A stretch of DNA of 64,000 nt, from NCBI RefSeq assembly GCF_900112985.1, contig NZ_FONS01000001.1, positions 803,730 to 867,729 of the forward strand, given 5' to 3'. The notes beneath the pieces were generated by a model that was not told where the DNA came from, ran no database searches, and was given only the letters and a program-made list of their open reading frames with translations. This document shows, in pieces, positions 24,652-33,963 of the stretch (its first letter is position 1; each line of letters begins with the position of its first letter). Source of the DNA: Pedobacter antarcticus. GTDB lineage: Bacteria; Bacteroidota; Bacteroidia; Sphingobacteriales; Sphingobacteriaceae. A program made the position numbers and the translations under genes.

Positions 24652-27152
24652 GAAACGTAGCAAAAACTACTACACTGGAAAACAAATTTCCTTTGTTGGC
24701 AGTAGAGAACAATTGTATTCTTTCCAAAGATGCAGACATTACCACCTGTTTTGAAGTGCGCTTGCCGGAACTGTTCACAGTAGCTTCTGTTGAGTATGAA
24801 GTGATACATTCCGCTTGGCACAAGGCCATTAAAACCTTGCCTGATTTTACGGTCATTCACAAACAGGATTGGTACATCAAAGAAAGCTATTCGCCGGATT
24901 TGGCAATGGAAGACCAGAGTTTTTTATCAAAATCCTACCAACGCCATTTCAATGAGCGGCCATTTCTAAACCATTACTGCTACCTATTCCTGACCAAGAC
25001 TACTAAGGATAGGATGCGGATGCAAAGTAACTTCAGTTCGCTTTGTAAAGGCACACTGATACCAAAGGAAATCAGGAACAAGGAAACGATACACCGCTTC
25101 ATGGAGGCGGTCGCCCAGTTTGAGCGTATCGTGAACGATAGCGGGTTTGTAATCCTGAAACGCCTTACCGAAGAGGAGATTATCGGAACGGAGGAAACAC
25201 AGGGATTGTTAGAGCAGTATCTCACTTTATCAAGGGAAGCAGGAACACCGATGCAGGATATCGCGCTCGGTACAGAAGAAGTACGCATCGGAAACAAGAG
25301 GCTAAGCCTGCACACGCTTTCTGACACAGACGATTTGCCTGGAACTGTATCGGCAGATACCCGTTTTGAAAAGCTCTCTACCGACCGTAGTGATTGCCGT
25401 TTGTCATTCGCCGCACCTGTAGGTTTGCTCCTTAGCTGTAACCATATCTATAACCAGTATTTATTTTTAGATAACAGCGAAGACAATTTACAAAAGTTTG
25501 AAAAGTCCGCAAGGAATATGCACTCACTGGCAAGGTACAGCCGTGCCAACCAGATCAACAAGGAGTGGATAGAGAAGTATCTGAACGAAGCCCACAGCTT
25601 CGGGCTGTCTTCTATCCGTGCGCACTTTAACATTATGGCGTGGTCAGAAGACCCTTCGGAACTGAAACAGTTAAAGAACGATTGCGGTAGTGCGTTGGCG
25701 CTGATGGAATGTAAGCCACGCCACAATACCACGGATGTAGCGACTTTGTACTGGGCAGGTATGCCCGGCAATGCAGGCGACTTTCCGAGTGAGGAAAGTT
25801 TTTACACTTTTATTGAGCCTGCGCTGTGCTTCTTTACGGAAGAAACCAACTACCACAATTCGCCCTCGCCATTCGGTATCAAGATGGCCGACAGGCTTAC
25901 TGGAAAACCTATCCATTTGGATATTTCTGACCTGCCAATGAAGCGGGGTATCATCACCAACCGGAATAAGTTTATACTTGGTCCGTCGGGTTCGGGTAAA
26001 TCATTTTTCACAAACCATATGGTACGGCAGTATTACGAACAGGGCGCACACGTACTGCTCGTAGATACGGGTAACTCTTATCAGGGCTTATGCGAACTCA
26101 TCAAAGGAAAGACCAAAGGCGAAGACGGTGTTTACTTCACTTATACCGAAGATAATCCCATTGCCTTTAACCCATTCTATACCGATGATGGCGTGTTCGA
26201 CATTGAAAAGCGGGAAAGTATCAAGACTTTGATACTGACCTTATGGAAACGTGACGATGAGCCGCCAACCCGTTCAGAAGAAGTTGCGCTTTCCAATGCG
26301 GTAAGCGGGTATATCGAACGCATCAGAGCGGAGAATGTGTATCCGTCCTTCAATGGCTTTTATGAATATGTAAAAGGTGACTACCGCAAGGTATTGGAGG
26401 AAAAACAGGTAAGGGAAAAAGACTTTGACATTGCCAATTTTCTCAACGTACTCGAACCTTACTACAAAGGTGGTGAATATGACTACCTGTTAAACTCCAA
26501 TAAGCAATTAGACCTACTTTCCAAACGCTTCATCGTGTTTGAAATTGATGCCATCAAGGATCACAAAATTTTATTCCCGATAGTGACCATCATTATCATG
26601 GAGGTCTTCATCAACAAAATGAGAAGGCTAAAAGGTATCCGTAAGCTCATCCTAATCGAAGAAGCCTGGAAGGCGATTGCGAAGGAAGGAATGGCGGAAT
26701 ATATAAAATACCTCTTCAAAACGGTTAGGAAGTTTTTCGGTGAAGCAATTGTCGTAACGCAAGAGGTAGATGACATTATCCAGTCGCCTATTGTGAAAGA
26801 AAGTATCATCAACAATTCCGATTGCAAGATACTCCTAGACCAACGCAAGTATATGAACAAGTTCGATGATATACAGGCAATGCTAGGACTTACTGATAAG
26901 GAGAAAGGTCAGGTGCTTTCCATTAATATGAACAACGATGCCAGCCGACTGTACAAGGAGGTTTGGATTGGCTTAGGTGGTACGCACTCGGCAGTCTATG
27001 CCACCGAAGTTAGTTTGGAGGAATACCTCGCCTACACGACCGAAGAAACCGAAAAAATGGAAGTGATGCAGCTTGCTGCTGAACTCGACGGCAATGTAGA
27101 ACTCGCCATTAAGCATATCGCAATGCAAAGGCGTGACAAAGCAAATCAATAG
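24648..27152 (+). CDS. traG: Conjugation ATPase TraG (VirB4-like)
   Basis: The 834-aa protein has a VirB4 N-terminal domain and a C-terminal ATPase with Walker A GPSGSGKS near residues 444-451 and Walker B region LILIEEAWKAIA. The ending NMNNDASRLYKEVWIGLGG is typical of the Bacteroidetes TraG family. It powers pilus assembly and secretion. The overlap with traF implies coupled translation. Length and motifs look intact. Confidence 0.93.
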   Translation: MRNVAKTTTLENKFPLLAVENNCILSKDADITTCFEVRLPELFTVASVEYEVIHSAWHKAIKTLPDFTVIHKQDWYIKESYSPDLAMEDQSFLSKSYQRHFNERPFLNHYCYLFLTKTTKDRMRMQSNFSSLCKGTLIPKEIRNKETIHRFMEAVAQFERIVNDSGFVILKRLTEEEIIGTEETQGLLEQYLTLSREAGTPMQDIALGTEEVRIGNKRLSLHTLSDTDDLPGTVSADTRFEKLSTDRSDCRLSFAAPVGLLLSCNHIYNQYLFLDNSEDNLQKFEKSARNMHSLARYSRANQINKEWIEKYLNEAHSFGLSSIRAHFNIMAWSEDPSELKQLKNDCGSALALMECKPRHNTTDVATLYWAGMPGNAGDFPSEESFYTFIEPALCFFTEETNYHNSPSPFGIKMADRLTGKPIHLDISDLPMKRGIITNRNKFILGPSGSGKSFFTNHMVRQYYEQGAHVLLVDTGNSYQGLCELIKGKTKGEDGVYFTYTEDNPIAFNPFYTDDGVFDIEKRESIKTLILTLWKRDDEPPTRSEEVALSNAVSGYIERIRAENVYPSFNGFYEYVKGDYRKVLEEKQVREKDFDIANFLNVLEPYYKGGEYDYLLNSNKQLDLLSKRFIVFEIDAIKDHKILFPIVTIIIMEVFINKMRRLKGIRKLILIEEAWKAIAKEGMAEYIKYLFKTVRKFFGEAIVVTQEVDDIIQSPIVKESIINNSDCKILLDQRKYMNKFDDIQAMLGLTDKEKGQVLSINMNNDASRLYKEVWIGLGGTHSAVYATEVSLEEYLAYTTEETEKMEVMQLAAELDGNVELAIKHIAMQRRDKANQ

Positions 27153-27179
27153 TCATTAACATTTAAAATTTCAAGAACA

Positions 27180-27812
27180 ATGAAAAAAGTATTGTATCTG
27201 GTGTGTACGGCTTTAATGCTTGCCGCAGCACCGTCAGCAAACGCCCAATGGGTAGTAACAGATCCGGCTAATCTGGCTTCGGGGATTATCAACTCTGCAA
27301 ACGAAATCATACAGACTTCTTCGACTGTGAGCAATGTTGTAAAAAACTTCAACGAGGTGAAGAGAGTGTATGAACAGGGCAAGGAGTATTACGACAAGTT
27401 GAAAGCCATCAACAATCTGGTGAAAGATGCACGTAAAGTGCAACAAACGGTATTGTTGGTAGGTGATGTTTCGGAAATGTATGTGAACAACTTCGGGAAA
27501 ATGATGAACGATCCAAATTTCAAACCGCAGGAATTGGTAGCTATCGGCAATGGCTATTCGGCACTGCTCAATGAAAGTGCTGAACTGCTAAAAGAGTTAA
27601 AGCAGATTGTAACCTCTTCAAGCCTTTCGCTGAACGACAAGGAACGTATGGATATCATAGACAGGGTGTACAAAGAAGTAAAGGAATATCACAGTTTGGT
27701 ACGCTACTACACCAATAAGAACATTTCTGTGAGCTACTTGAGAGCGAAAAAGAAAAACGATGCCAAAAGAGTACTTGACCTCTACGGAACTGCTAACCAA
27801 AAATACTGGTAA
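27180..27812 (+). CDS. traI: Conjugation protein TraI (DUF4141, VirB5-like position)
   Basis: The 210-aa protein has a signal peptide (MKKVLYLVCTALMLAAAPSA) followed by a mostly helical body (SSTVSNVVKNFNEVKRVYEQGKEYYDKLKAINNLVKDARKV) and C-terminal YLRAKKKNDAKRVLDLYG. This is the DUF4141 pattern. It is periplasmic. The gene starts 28 bases after traG and ends 3 bases before traJ. Confidence 0.88.
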   Translation: MKKVLYLVCTALMLAAAPSANAQWVVTDPANLASGIINSANEIIQTSSTVSNVVKNFNEVKRVYEQGKEYYDKLKAINNLVKDARKVQQTVLLVGDVSEMYVNNFGKMMNDPNFKPQELVAIGNGYSALLNESAELLKELKQIVTSSSLSLNDKERMDIIDRVYKEVKEYHSLVRYYTNKNISVSYLRAKKKNDAKRVLDLYGTANQKYW

Positions 27813-27814
27813 AA

Positions 27815-28810
27815 ATGGAATGGGATAATCTTCACGAACTCCTGCGGTCGCTTTATGACGATATGATGCCGCTTGCAGGCGATATGGCGGCTGTTGCTAA
27901 GGGTTTGGCGGGATTGGGTGCGTTGTTTTATGTGGCATTAAAGGTTTGGCAGGCTTTAAGCCGTGCCGAACCTATTGATATGTTCCCTTTGCTGCGCCCG
28001 TTCGCTTTGGGGCTTTGCATTATGTTCTTTCCGACCATTGTTTTGGGAACCATCAATGCGGTATTAAGCCCCGTGGTAGTAGGAACCAACCAAATACTCC
28101 AAGACCAGGTGCTTGACCTGAACAAATTGCAACAGCAGAAAGACCAGTTGGAATACGAGGCAATGGTCAGAAACCCCGAAACCGCCTATATGGTATCAGA
28201 CGAAGAGTTTGATAAAAAACTGGACGAATTGGGATGGTCGCCCTCCAACATTGGAACTATGGCGGGTATGTATATGGACAGGCAAGCCTACAAGATAGAG
28301 AAAGCCATAAAAGATTGGTTTCGTAATCTACTGGAAATACTCTTTCAGGCGGCGGCTTTGGTCATTGATACCATACGAACGTTTTTCCTGATAGTCCTCT
28401 CTATACTCGGACCAATAGCCTTTGCTATTTCCGTATGGGACGGCTTTCAGTCCACGCTTACGCAATGGCTCACCAGGTACGTCAGCGTTTACCTGTGGCT
28501 TCCCGTTTCGGATTTGTTCAGCTCAATGTTGGCAAGAATACAATCCCTCATTTTAGAACGGGATATAGCAATGCTTGCCGACCCCACCTATATACCTGAT
28601 ACGAGCAATACCGTGTACATCATCTTTATGATTATCGGCATCATCGGGTACTTCACTATCCCTACGGTAACAGGTTGGGTAATCCAAGCCGGAGGCGCAG
28701 GAAACTTCACCCGCAATGTGAACTCCACAGCAATGAAAGCCGGAAACATCGCCGGAGCAGGCGCAGGTTCAACAGTTGGAAACATCGGCGGTAAACTGAT
28801 GAATAAATAA
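27815..28810 (+). CDS. traJ: Conjugation protein TraJ (VirB6-like)
   Basis: The 331-aa polytopic membrane protein has helices around residues 27-50 and 60-85, a soluble loop with coiled-coil character (DLNKLQQQKDQLEYEAMVRN), and a C-terminal helical block (LIVLSILGPIAFAISVWDGFQSTL; VYIIFMIIGIIGYFTIPTVTGWVIQ). It ends in a glycine/alanine-rich tail. The pattern fits TraJ of CTnDOT, the VirB6-like channel component. It lies directly after traI. Confidence 0.9.
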   Translation: MEWDNLHELLRSLYDDMMPLAGDMAAVAKGLAGLGALFYVALKVWQALSRAEPIDMFPLLRPFALGLCIMFFPTIVLGTINAVLSPVVVGTNQILQDQVLDLNKLQQQKDQLEYEAMVRNPETAYMVSDEEFDKKLDELGWSPSNIGTMAGMYMDRQAYKIEKAIKDWFRNLLEILFQAAALVIDTIRTFFLIVLSILGPIAFAISVWDGFQSTLTQWLTRYVSVYLWLPVSDLFSSMLARIQSLILERDIAMLADPTYIPDTSNTVYIIFMIIGIIGYFTIPTVTGWVIQAGGAGNFTRNVNSTAMKAGNIAGAGAGSTVGNIGGKLMNK

Positions 28811-28829
28811 ACATTAATCATTCTAAAAA

Positions 28830-29453
28830 ATGGAATTTAAAACGCTAAGAAATATCGAAAACAGCTTTAGGCAGATAAGATTATATGCCATTGTGTTTGC
28901 GGTTCTCTGCATCAGCGTGGTAGGTTACGCCGTATGGCGTTCCTACCGCTTTGCAGAAGAACAGCGCCAAAAAATCTATGTACTGGATAACGGCAAATCC
29001 CTGATGCTTGCCTTGTCGCAGGATGCTAGCATCAACCGCCCCGTAGAAGCAAGGGAACACGTCAGAAGATTTCACGAACTGTTCTTTACGCTTGCCCCCG
29101 ACAAGAACGCTATTGAAAGCAATATGAGCAGGGCATTTAACCTTGCCGATAAAAGTGCTTTCGATTACTACAAAGACTTGTCGGAAAAGGGTTATTACAG
29201 CCGCATCATTTCGGGGAACGTGCAGCAACGCATAGAGGTGGATAGTGTCGTGTGCAATTTCGACAACTACCCGTATGCAGTACGCACCTATGCCAAACAG
29301 TTTATTATTCGGTCAAGCAATGTAACCAGGCGAAACCTGATTACTTCCTGCTATCTCGTCAACTCCGTTCGTTCCGACAATAATCCGCAGGGCTTCAATA
29401 TTGAAAAATTTGCAGTCGTGGAAAATAAGGATATAGAGGTTATCGAACGCTAA
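28830..29453 (+). CDS. traK: Conjugation protein TraK (VirB8-like)
   Basis: The 207-aa protein has one N-terminal membrane helix (LYAIVFAVLCISVVGYAVW) and a periplasmic alpha/beta domain with YSRIISGNVQQRIEVDSVVCNFDNYPYAVRTYAKQ, the conserved TraK region. VirB8-like proteins form part of the inner-membrane ring. It is 20 bases after traJ. An unusual extra gene follows before traL. Confidence 0.9.
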   Translation: MEFKTLRNIENSFRQIRLYAIVFAVLCISVVGYAVWRSYRFAEEQRQKIYVLDNGKSLMLALSQDASINRPVEAREHVRRFHELFFTLAPDKNAIESNMSRAFNLADKSAFDYYKDLSEKGYYSRIISGNVQQRIEVDSVVCNFDNYPYAVRTYAKQFIIRSSNVTRRNLITSCYLVNSVRSDNNPQGFNIEKFAVVENKDIEVIER

Positions 29454-29463
29454 AAACAATCAT

Positions 29464-29892
29464 ATGGAAGCATTATCAGATTTAAAGACGTTCGCAAAAA
29501 TCCTTACCAACAAAGGATATAACGGGTATTTCCACACGCAGGGTGCGTATGCCGGAAAGCTGAAAGACAGCATCAGCGACTACCTCGAAAGCTGCCAAAA
29601 AGGTGCAGACAGTTTGCCTAAACAGGATTTATTGCTGACAGGCTACCTGCAATGGTCGGGCGACGACAAACCCCGTGTAGAATGCAATATGTGGATAAAG
29701 TACCTGAATGGCAAATTCTCACTGAGCCGAATGGAAATAGCCAAGAAGGACGGCTTCGGGCAACTGCTCAAAAAAGCGGAACTGGCAAACCTATCCGTAA
29801 TATCTGCACCTAAATTAACGGAAGCGGTCGCATTGGTCAACGATGCGCCGAAGCAACAGGCCGGGAAAAGTCCTAAACGTTTCAAGCTCTAA
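29464..29892 (+). CDS. Unknown protein inserted between traK and traL (142 aa)
   Basis: I do not recognise this protein. It is soluble, with no signal peptide. It begins MEALSDLKTFAKILTNKGYNGYFHTQGAYAG, includes LLLTGYLQWSGDDKPRVECNMWIKYLNGKFSLSRMEI and ends in a basic tail (KSPKRFKL). traK and traL are normally adjacent, so this is an addition, though it keeps the spacing of the operon (10 bases after traK, 18 before traL) and looks co-transcribed. It would act in the cytoplasm of the donor. Possible roles are accessory transfer or protection functions. Confidence 0.65.
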   Translation: MEALSDLKTFAKILTNKGYNGYFHTQGAYAGKLKDSISDYLESCQKGADSLPKQDLLLTGYLQWSGDDKPRVECNMWIKYLNGKFSLSRMEIAKKDGFGQLLKKAELANLSVISAPKLTEAVALVNDAPKQQAGKSPKRFKL

Positions 29893-29910
29893 CACAGAAA
29901 TAGTAAGGCT

Positions 29911-30195
29911 ATGAAAAAATTAAGAGCAAATATGGACAGGTACTTTGACAAGTTGGATGACCGTTGGCGGGCATTGCCAGTACGCAAACAGCACCAATAT
30001 ACGCTGTACTTCTTTGTGGGTTATCTGCTGCTTACCGTAGCGGTCATCGGCAAAGTGATGTACGATACCTCAAAGTCCGGTAACGATATGGTCATAGAGC
30101 ATATTGAAAACCCTGTCCTAAAAAGTAAAAATCCTGCAAGGTTGCAGGATAGTGTATCAACAATTTTAAAAAATAGGATTTATGAAAGAAAATGA
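29911..30195 (+). CDS. traL: Conjugation protein TraL (DUF3989)
   Basis: The 94-aa protein has a basic N-terminus (MDRYFDKLDDRWRALPVRKQHQYTLYFF), one membrane helix (YFFVGYLLLTVAVIGKVMY) and a short periplasmic tail, as in TraL/DUF3989. Its end overlaps the start of traM by 14 bases, so the two are coupled. Confidence 0.88.
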   Translation: MKKLRANMDRYFDKLDDRWRALPVRKQHQYTLYFFVGYLLLTVAVIGKVMYDTSKSGNDMVIEHIENPVLKSKNPARLQDSVSTILKNRIYERK

Positions 30196-31522
30196 GAACA
30201 AAAAATCGGTTGTTCGGGTAACCGAGGGAAATCCGGCAGCAACTGCTGATGTGCTGCAAAACGGCGCACAGAATAATAAGGAAAAGCTCAAAAAGCCTTT
30301 AATCTTTGGCTTAATGGCGATTGTCTTCGTGGGTTGTATGTACCTCATATTTAAGCCCTCTGAAGATAAAAAGACCACTGAGAATATCGGACTGAACGAT
30401 GCTGTTCCACAGGCTACGGGAGCAGGAATGCCTGACGATAAAGGCAAGGCTTATGAACAGGAAATGTTGGAACGTAAAGACCAGGAAAAACGCAATGCTC
30501 TGGCAACACTATCAGACTACTGGAATTCGGAAGAAAAAGAAGAGCCTATAGAGGAGCAATTTACAAAAGAGGAGGAGAATTATGGCTTTGGCAGTAATAG
30601 CAGAAAACCTGGAAGAAACGGAAATCCCACATTGAACAGCTACCGCAATATGCAAAGTACATTGGGTTCATTCTATCAGGACGATAATTCGGAAACAATG
30701 GAACTCCGCAGACAAGTAGATGAACTGAAAGAAAAATTATCAGAAAGAGATGTGCCGCCTGTAGCAACAGTAGATGATCAATTAAAATTAATGGAGAAGT
30801 CCTACGAAATGGCTGCAAAGTATTTGCCACAAAATGCCAATACCGGAAGCGCTGCCCCCACGGGCGGTACAACTCCCGCTGCTGCGGGTATAAACCAAAA
30901 AGAGCATTTTGTAGCGTTTACACCGGCACGGAAAAATACTGTTTCAGCCCTTTATCGAGAACCGACGGACAGTGCTTTCTTAGAGGACTATAGCCAATCC
31001 AAAAATCGGGGTTTCTACAGCGCAGGTGCTACCGAACAGGTAGTACAACCCAAAAATAGTATCAAAGCCTGCGTACACGAAGCCCAAACGGTTATAGGCG
31101 AAACCGGAGTGCGTTTGCGTTTATTGGAGCCAGCTCAAACGCCACAACGTACCATCCCTAAAGGAACAATTGTGACCGCAAATGCCAAATTTCAGGGCGG
31201 ACGTTTACAGTTAAAAGTAATTTCTGTAGAACTGGAAGGCAATATCACTCCGGTAGATATTACGATTTACGACATAGATGGACAACAGGGCTTATATGTT
31301 CCGTACTCGCCGGAAATGAACGCGCTGACAGAAATGGCGGGCAATATGAGCCAAACTTCGGGGACTAGCCTCATGTTAAGCCGCTCGGCAGGGCAACAGA
31401 TCGCTGCTGACATGAGCCGTGGCGTAATACAGGGAATTTCTGGCTACTTCTCCAAAAAAGTAAGAACACCCAAAGTTACACTCAAAGCTGGTCATCAGGT
31501 CTTCCTTGTATCAAAAAAATAA
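30182..31522 (+). CDS. traM: Conjugation protein TraM (VirB10-like)
   Basis: The 446-aa protein has an N-terminal membrane helix (LIFGLMAIVFVGCMYLIF), a long low-complexity periplasmic stretch, and a C-terminal domain with RLRLLEPAQTPQRTIPKGTIVTANAKFQGGRL and VRTPKVTLKAGHQVFLV. This is the TraM pattern. VirB10-like proteins span from the inner membrane to the outer-membrane core. It overlaps traL. A short hairpin (TTCCG / CGGAA) near 31558-31572 separates it from traN. Confidence 0.9.
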   Translation: MKENENKKSVVRVTEGNPAATADVLQNGAQNNKEKLKKPLIFGLMAIVFVGCMYLIFKPSEDKKTTENIGLNDAVPQATGAGMPDDKGKAYEQEMLERKDQEKRNALATLSDYWNSEEKEEPIEEQFTKEEENYGFGSNSRKPGRNGNPTLNSYRNMQSTLGSFYQDDNSETMELRRQVDELKEKLSERDVPPVATVDDQLKLMEKSYEMAAKYLPQNANTGSAAPTGGTTPAAAGINQKEHFVAFTPARKNTVSALYREPTDSAFLEDYSQSKNRGFYSAGATEQVVQPKNSIKACVHEAQTVIGETGVRLRLLEPAQTPQRTIPKGTIVTANAKFQGGRLQLKVISVELEGNITPVDITIYDIDGQQGLYVPYSPEMNALTEMAGNMSQTSGTSLMLSRSAGQQIAADMSRGVIQGISGYFSKKVRTPKVTLKAGHQVFLVSKK

Positions 31523-31609
31523 TGTTCAACTCAACTAAATAAGAAATTGAAACCTGTTCCGCACAACGGAATATGCTTCATTACCATTAAAAATTAAATA
31601 TTAACGACA

Positions 31610-32503
31610 ATGAAAAATCATTTAAAAACCTTTTGGGCTTTTGCCCTTATACTCGGCTTTGCCGTACAGTCTTATGCCCAGGATAGTATCAGAACGCCAC
31701 TTGCATTAGGTAAGATAGAACCCTACCGTTTGGAAGTCACTTACGACAAAACTTCTCACCTGATTTTTCCGACCGCTATCCGTTATGTGGATTTAGGCAG
31801 CGAATACCTGATTGCAGGTAAAGTAGAAGATGCCGAAAATGTTTTGCGTGTAAAAGCATCGGTAAGGGATTTTGAGCCGGAAACCAATTTTTCCGTGATC
31901 ACCAATGACGGACGTTTTTACAGCTTCAATGTGCATTACAGTTCCTACCCGGAGGCAATGAGCTATGACCTGCTCACGATGCAAAAGGCAGTGGATAAAG
32001 CTAACGGTAATGACGTGCTTTTTGAGGAACTGGGTAACAATTCTCCCTCATTGGCCGGATTACTACTGGAAACCATTTACAAGAAAGACAAGCGCGTCGT
32101 AAAGCATATCGGGGCTAAGAGTTTCGGCATTCAGTTTATTCTTAAAGGGATTTACATCCACAACGGTAAATACTATTTCCACACGGAATTGAGAAACCGA
32201 ACCAATGTGCCTTACGAGATTGATTTTATCAATTTCAAAGTGGTGGATAAAAAGGTAGCTAAACGCACCGTAGTTCAGGAACGCCCACTAACTCCCTTGA
32301 GAACTTACATGCCATTAAATGGCATTGCCGGAAAATCGACCGAGCAAAATGTATTCCTGTTAGACAAGTTTACCATTGCCGATGACAAGGTGCTGCTGAT
32401 TGAGGTTTTCGAGAAAAACGGCGGCCGGCATCAAACATTGCAGGTCGAAAATTCGGATCTTATCAAAGCCCGTTTGTTAAACGACATGCACTTGAAATTT
32501 TAA
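31610..32503 (+). CDS. traN: Conjugation protein TraN (DUF4138, VirB9-like)
   Basis: The 297-aa protein has a signal peptide ending in SYAQ. The body includes YDKTSHLIFPTAIRYVDLGSEYLIAGKVEDAENVLRVKA and a C-terminal region NKTNVPYEIDF-like (here RNRTNVPYEIDFINFKVVDKK), the hallmark of TraN/DUF4138. It belongs to the outer-membrane part of the channel with TraM and TraO. Confidence 0.9.
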   Translation: MKNHLKTFWAFALILGFAVQSYAQDSIRTPLALGKIEPYRLEVTYDKTSHLIFPTAIRYVDLGSEYLIAGKVEDAENVLRVKASVRDFEPETNFSVITNDGRFYSFNVHYSSYPEAMSYDLLTMQKAVDKANGNDVLFEELGNNSPSLAGLLLETIYKKDKRVVKHIGAKSFGIQFILKGIYIHNGKYYFHTELRNRTNVPYEIDFINFKVVDKKVAKRTVVQERPLTPLRTYMPLNGIAGKSTEQNVFLLDKFTIADDKVLLIEVFEKNGGRHQTLQVENSDLIKARLLNDMHLKF

Positions 32504-32523
32504 TAACCCTTTAAAACAAAAAT

Positions 32524-33084
32524 ATGAAAAAGTATATCTATAGCGTGCTGCTTGTTCTGATAGGCATCACGGCTGCACAGGCGCAAAGGATGCTGCCAAA
32601 GCAGAAAGGATTGGAAATAAGTGCAGGCGTATTATCCAATGATAAAATCGGCAATGATTATTACATCAGTGCTGCAATGACCGTAAACGGAAAGAACGGT
32701 AACTACCAGCTCTGGGCGTTTGAATATTCCCATCAATACCACGATTATAAAGATTTGCGTATACCACAAGAAACGTACTCCGCTGAAGGCGGCTATAGTT
32801 TCTTTTTGTTGGGCGATGCCCGAAAGAATATTACGCTGAATTTAGGGATAACGGGCGTGGTCGGTTACGAAACCATTAACCGGGGAAAAGCAATGTTGTA
32901 TGATGGTGCGAAAATATTGAGCGAGGACAATTTCATTTATGGTGCAGGTGGTCGTCTCACCTTTGAAACGTACCTGTCAGACCGTTTTGTATTAGTCCTG
33001 CAAGGACGCACAAAAGTCTTATGGGGTACGGATTTACAGCAGTTTCGACCCTCTGCAGGTGTGGGATTAAGGTTTAACTTTTAA
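32524..33084 (+). CDS. traO: Conjugation protein TraO
   Basis: The 186-aa protein has a signal peptide ending in AQAQ, followed by a beta-rich body (LEISAGVLSNDKIGNDYYISAAMTVNGKNGNYQLWAFEYSHQ) and the C-terminal GVGLRFNF ending of an outer-membrane barrel. TraO proteins of this family have the same length and motif order. It starts 20 bases after traN. Confidence 0.88.
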   Translation: MKKYIYSVLLVLIGITAAQAQRMLPKQKGLEISAGVLSNDKIGNDYYISAAMTVNGKNGNYQLWAFEYSHQYHDYKDLRIPQETYSAEGGYSFFLLGDARKNITLNLGITGVVGYETINRGKAMLYDGAKILSEDNFIYGAGGRLTFETYLSDRFVLVLQGRTKVLWGTDLQQFRPSAGVGLRFNF

Positions 33085-33095
33085 AACGTAAAACA

Positions 33096-33545
33096 ATGAT
33101 AGCAATATTCAATAAATTCAGAACAGGACTAATGCCATTATATATACTGTTAGCAATGCTCACAGCCTCGGTAACATTGGTATCTTGCAGCAAAGATGAC
33201 GAACTCGAAATACAGAACGATTTTCCTTTTGAGGTAAATGTGATGCCTGTACCAAAAGACATTACCAATGGACAGACGGTAGAAATACGTATGACCATAA
33301 AACGTACTGGCAATTATAGCAACACGCAATATTACCTACGCTATTTCCAGTTTGATGGTCAGGGAATTTTACAATACTACGATGAACCGCCTTATCTGCC
33401 CAATGACCTTTACCAATTACCAAAGGAGCAGTTTCGGTTATATTACACTTCAACATCTGCCGTATCACAGTCCTTTGATGTTTGGATTTCAGACAGCTTT
33501 GGGAATGAAAAACAGATGAATTTTCAGTTTAATAGTACTGATTAG
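33096..33545 (+). CDS. traQ: Conjugation lipoprotein TraQ (DUF3872)
   Basis: The 149-aa protein has an N-terminal helix ending in the lipobox VSCSKDD, then an Ig-like domain with DFPFEVNVMPVPKDITNGQTVEIR and YYLRYFQFDGQGILQYYDEPPYLPNDLY, the DUF3872 pattern. It is the last gene of the transfer operon. The traP (primase-like) gene usually found between traO and traQ is absent here. A terminator follows. Confidence 0.85.
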   Translation: MIAIFNKFRTGLMPLYILLAMLTASVTLVSCSKDDELEIQNDFPFEVNVMPVPKDITNGQTVEIRMTIKRTGNYSNTQYYLRYFQFDGQGILQYYDEPPYLPNDLYQLPKEQFRLYYTSTSAVSQSFDVWISDSFGNEKQMNFQFNSTD

Positions 33546-33558
33546 TGAATAGAAGAAC

Positions 33559-33586
33559 TCCTGCCCAAAAGCAGGATTTCTTTTTT
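33559..33586 (+). terminator. Terminator at the end of the transfer operon
   Basis: TCCTGC (33559-33564) pairs with GCAGGA (33571-33576), followed by a T-rich run ending at 33586. Confidence 0.75.
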
Positions 33587-33646
33587 AAGGCACCTCGAAG
33601 CTAAAATTTTTGTAAATTTAAAAGATAGATTTAAAGTGTTTTTGTT

Positions 33647-33925
33647 ATGGTCGCATCATTGGTTATTGGTATCATATTTTTGGTTGCAGGCTTGGGACTT
33701 CGTTATTGGATCAACCGGAGAAAATTTTACAGGCGTGGGCCGATGGGCGCAGAAGGCTTTTCCTCTTATGAAAGTTCGGTTTTCATTAAATTGATTGAAC
33801 GGGTTGGTAAATGGGTAGCCTATGCTTTGGTTATCTTTGGGCTATTGTCGATATGGGTTTATTCTCGTGAAAAAAAAGATAAGGAAAAACAGCAGCCGGA
33901 AGTAAAAACGGAACAATTACGATAA
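33647..33925 (+). CDS. Small two-helix membrane protein (92 aa)
   Basis: The protein has two membrane helices, residues 2-21 (VASLVIGIIFLVAGLGLRYW) and about 59-75 (VAYALVIFGLLSIWVYS). Between them is a cytoplasmic or periplasmic loop RRKFYRRGPMGAEGFSSYESSVFIKLIERVGK, with a charged tail after the second helix. Similar small proteins are widespread in Bacteroidetes, sometimes mislabelled as transporter subunits. It stands alone between the transfer operon terminator and the AraC gene. Function unknown. Confidence 0.65.
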   Translation: MVASLVIGIIFLVAGLGLRYWINRRKFYRRGPMGAEGFSSYESSVFIKLIERVGKWVAYALVIFGLLSIWVYSREKKDKEKQQPEVKTEQLR

Positions 33926-33963
33926 GCAATCCAGTAGCTTTAAAAACTACCAACCACAGGATA

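Noticed and set aside
31558..31572. Small hairpin TTCCG / CGGAA between traM and traN as a terminator
   Set aside because: The stem is only 5 bp without a T run, and the operon clearly continues into traN.
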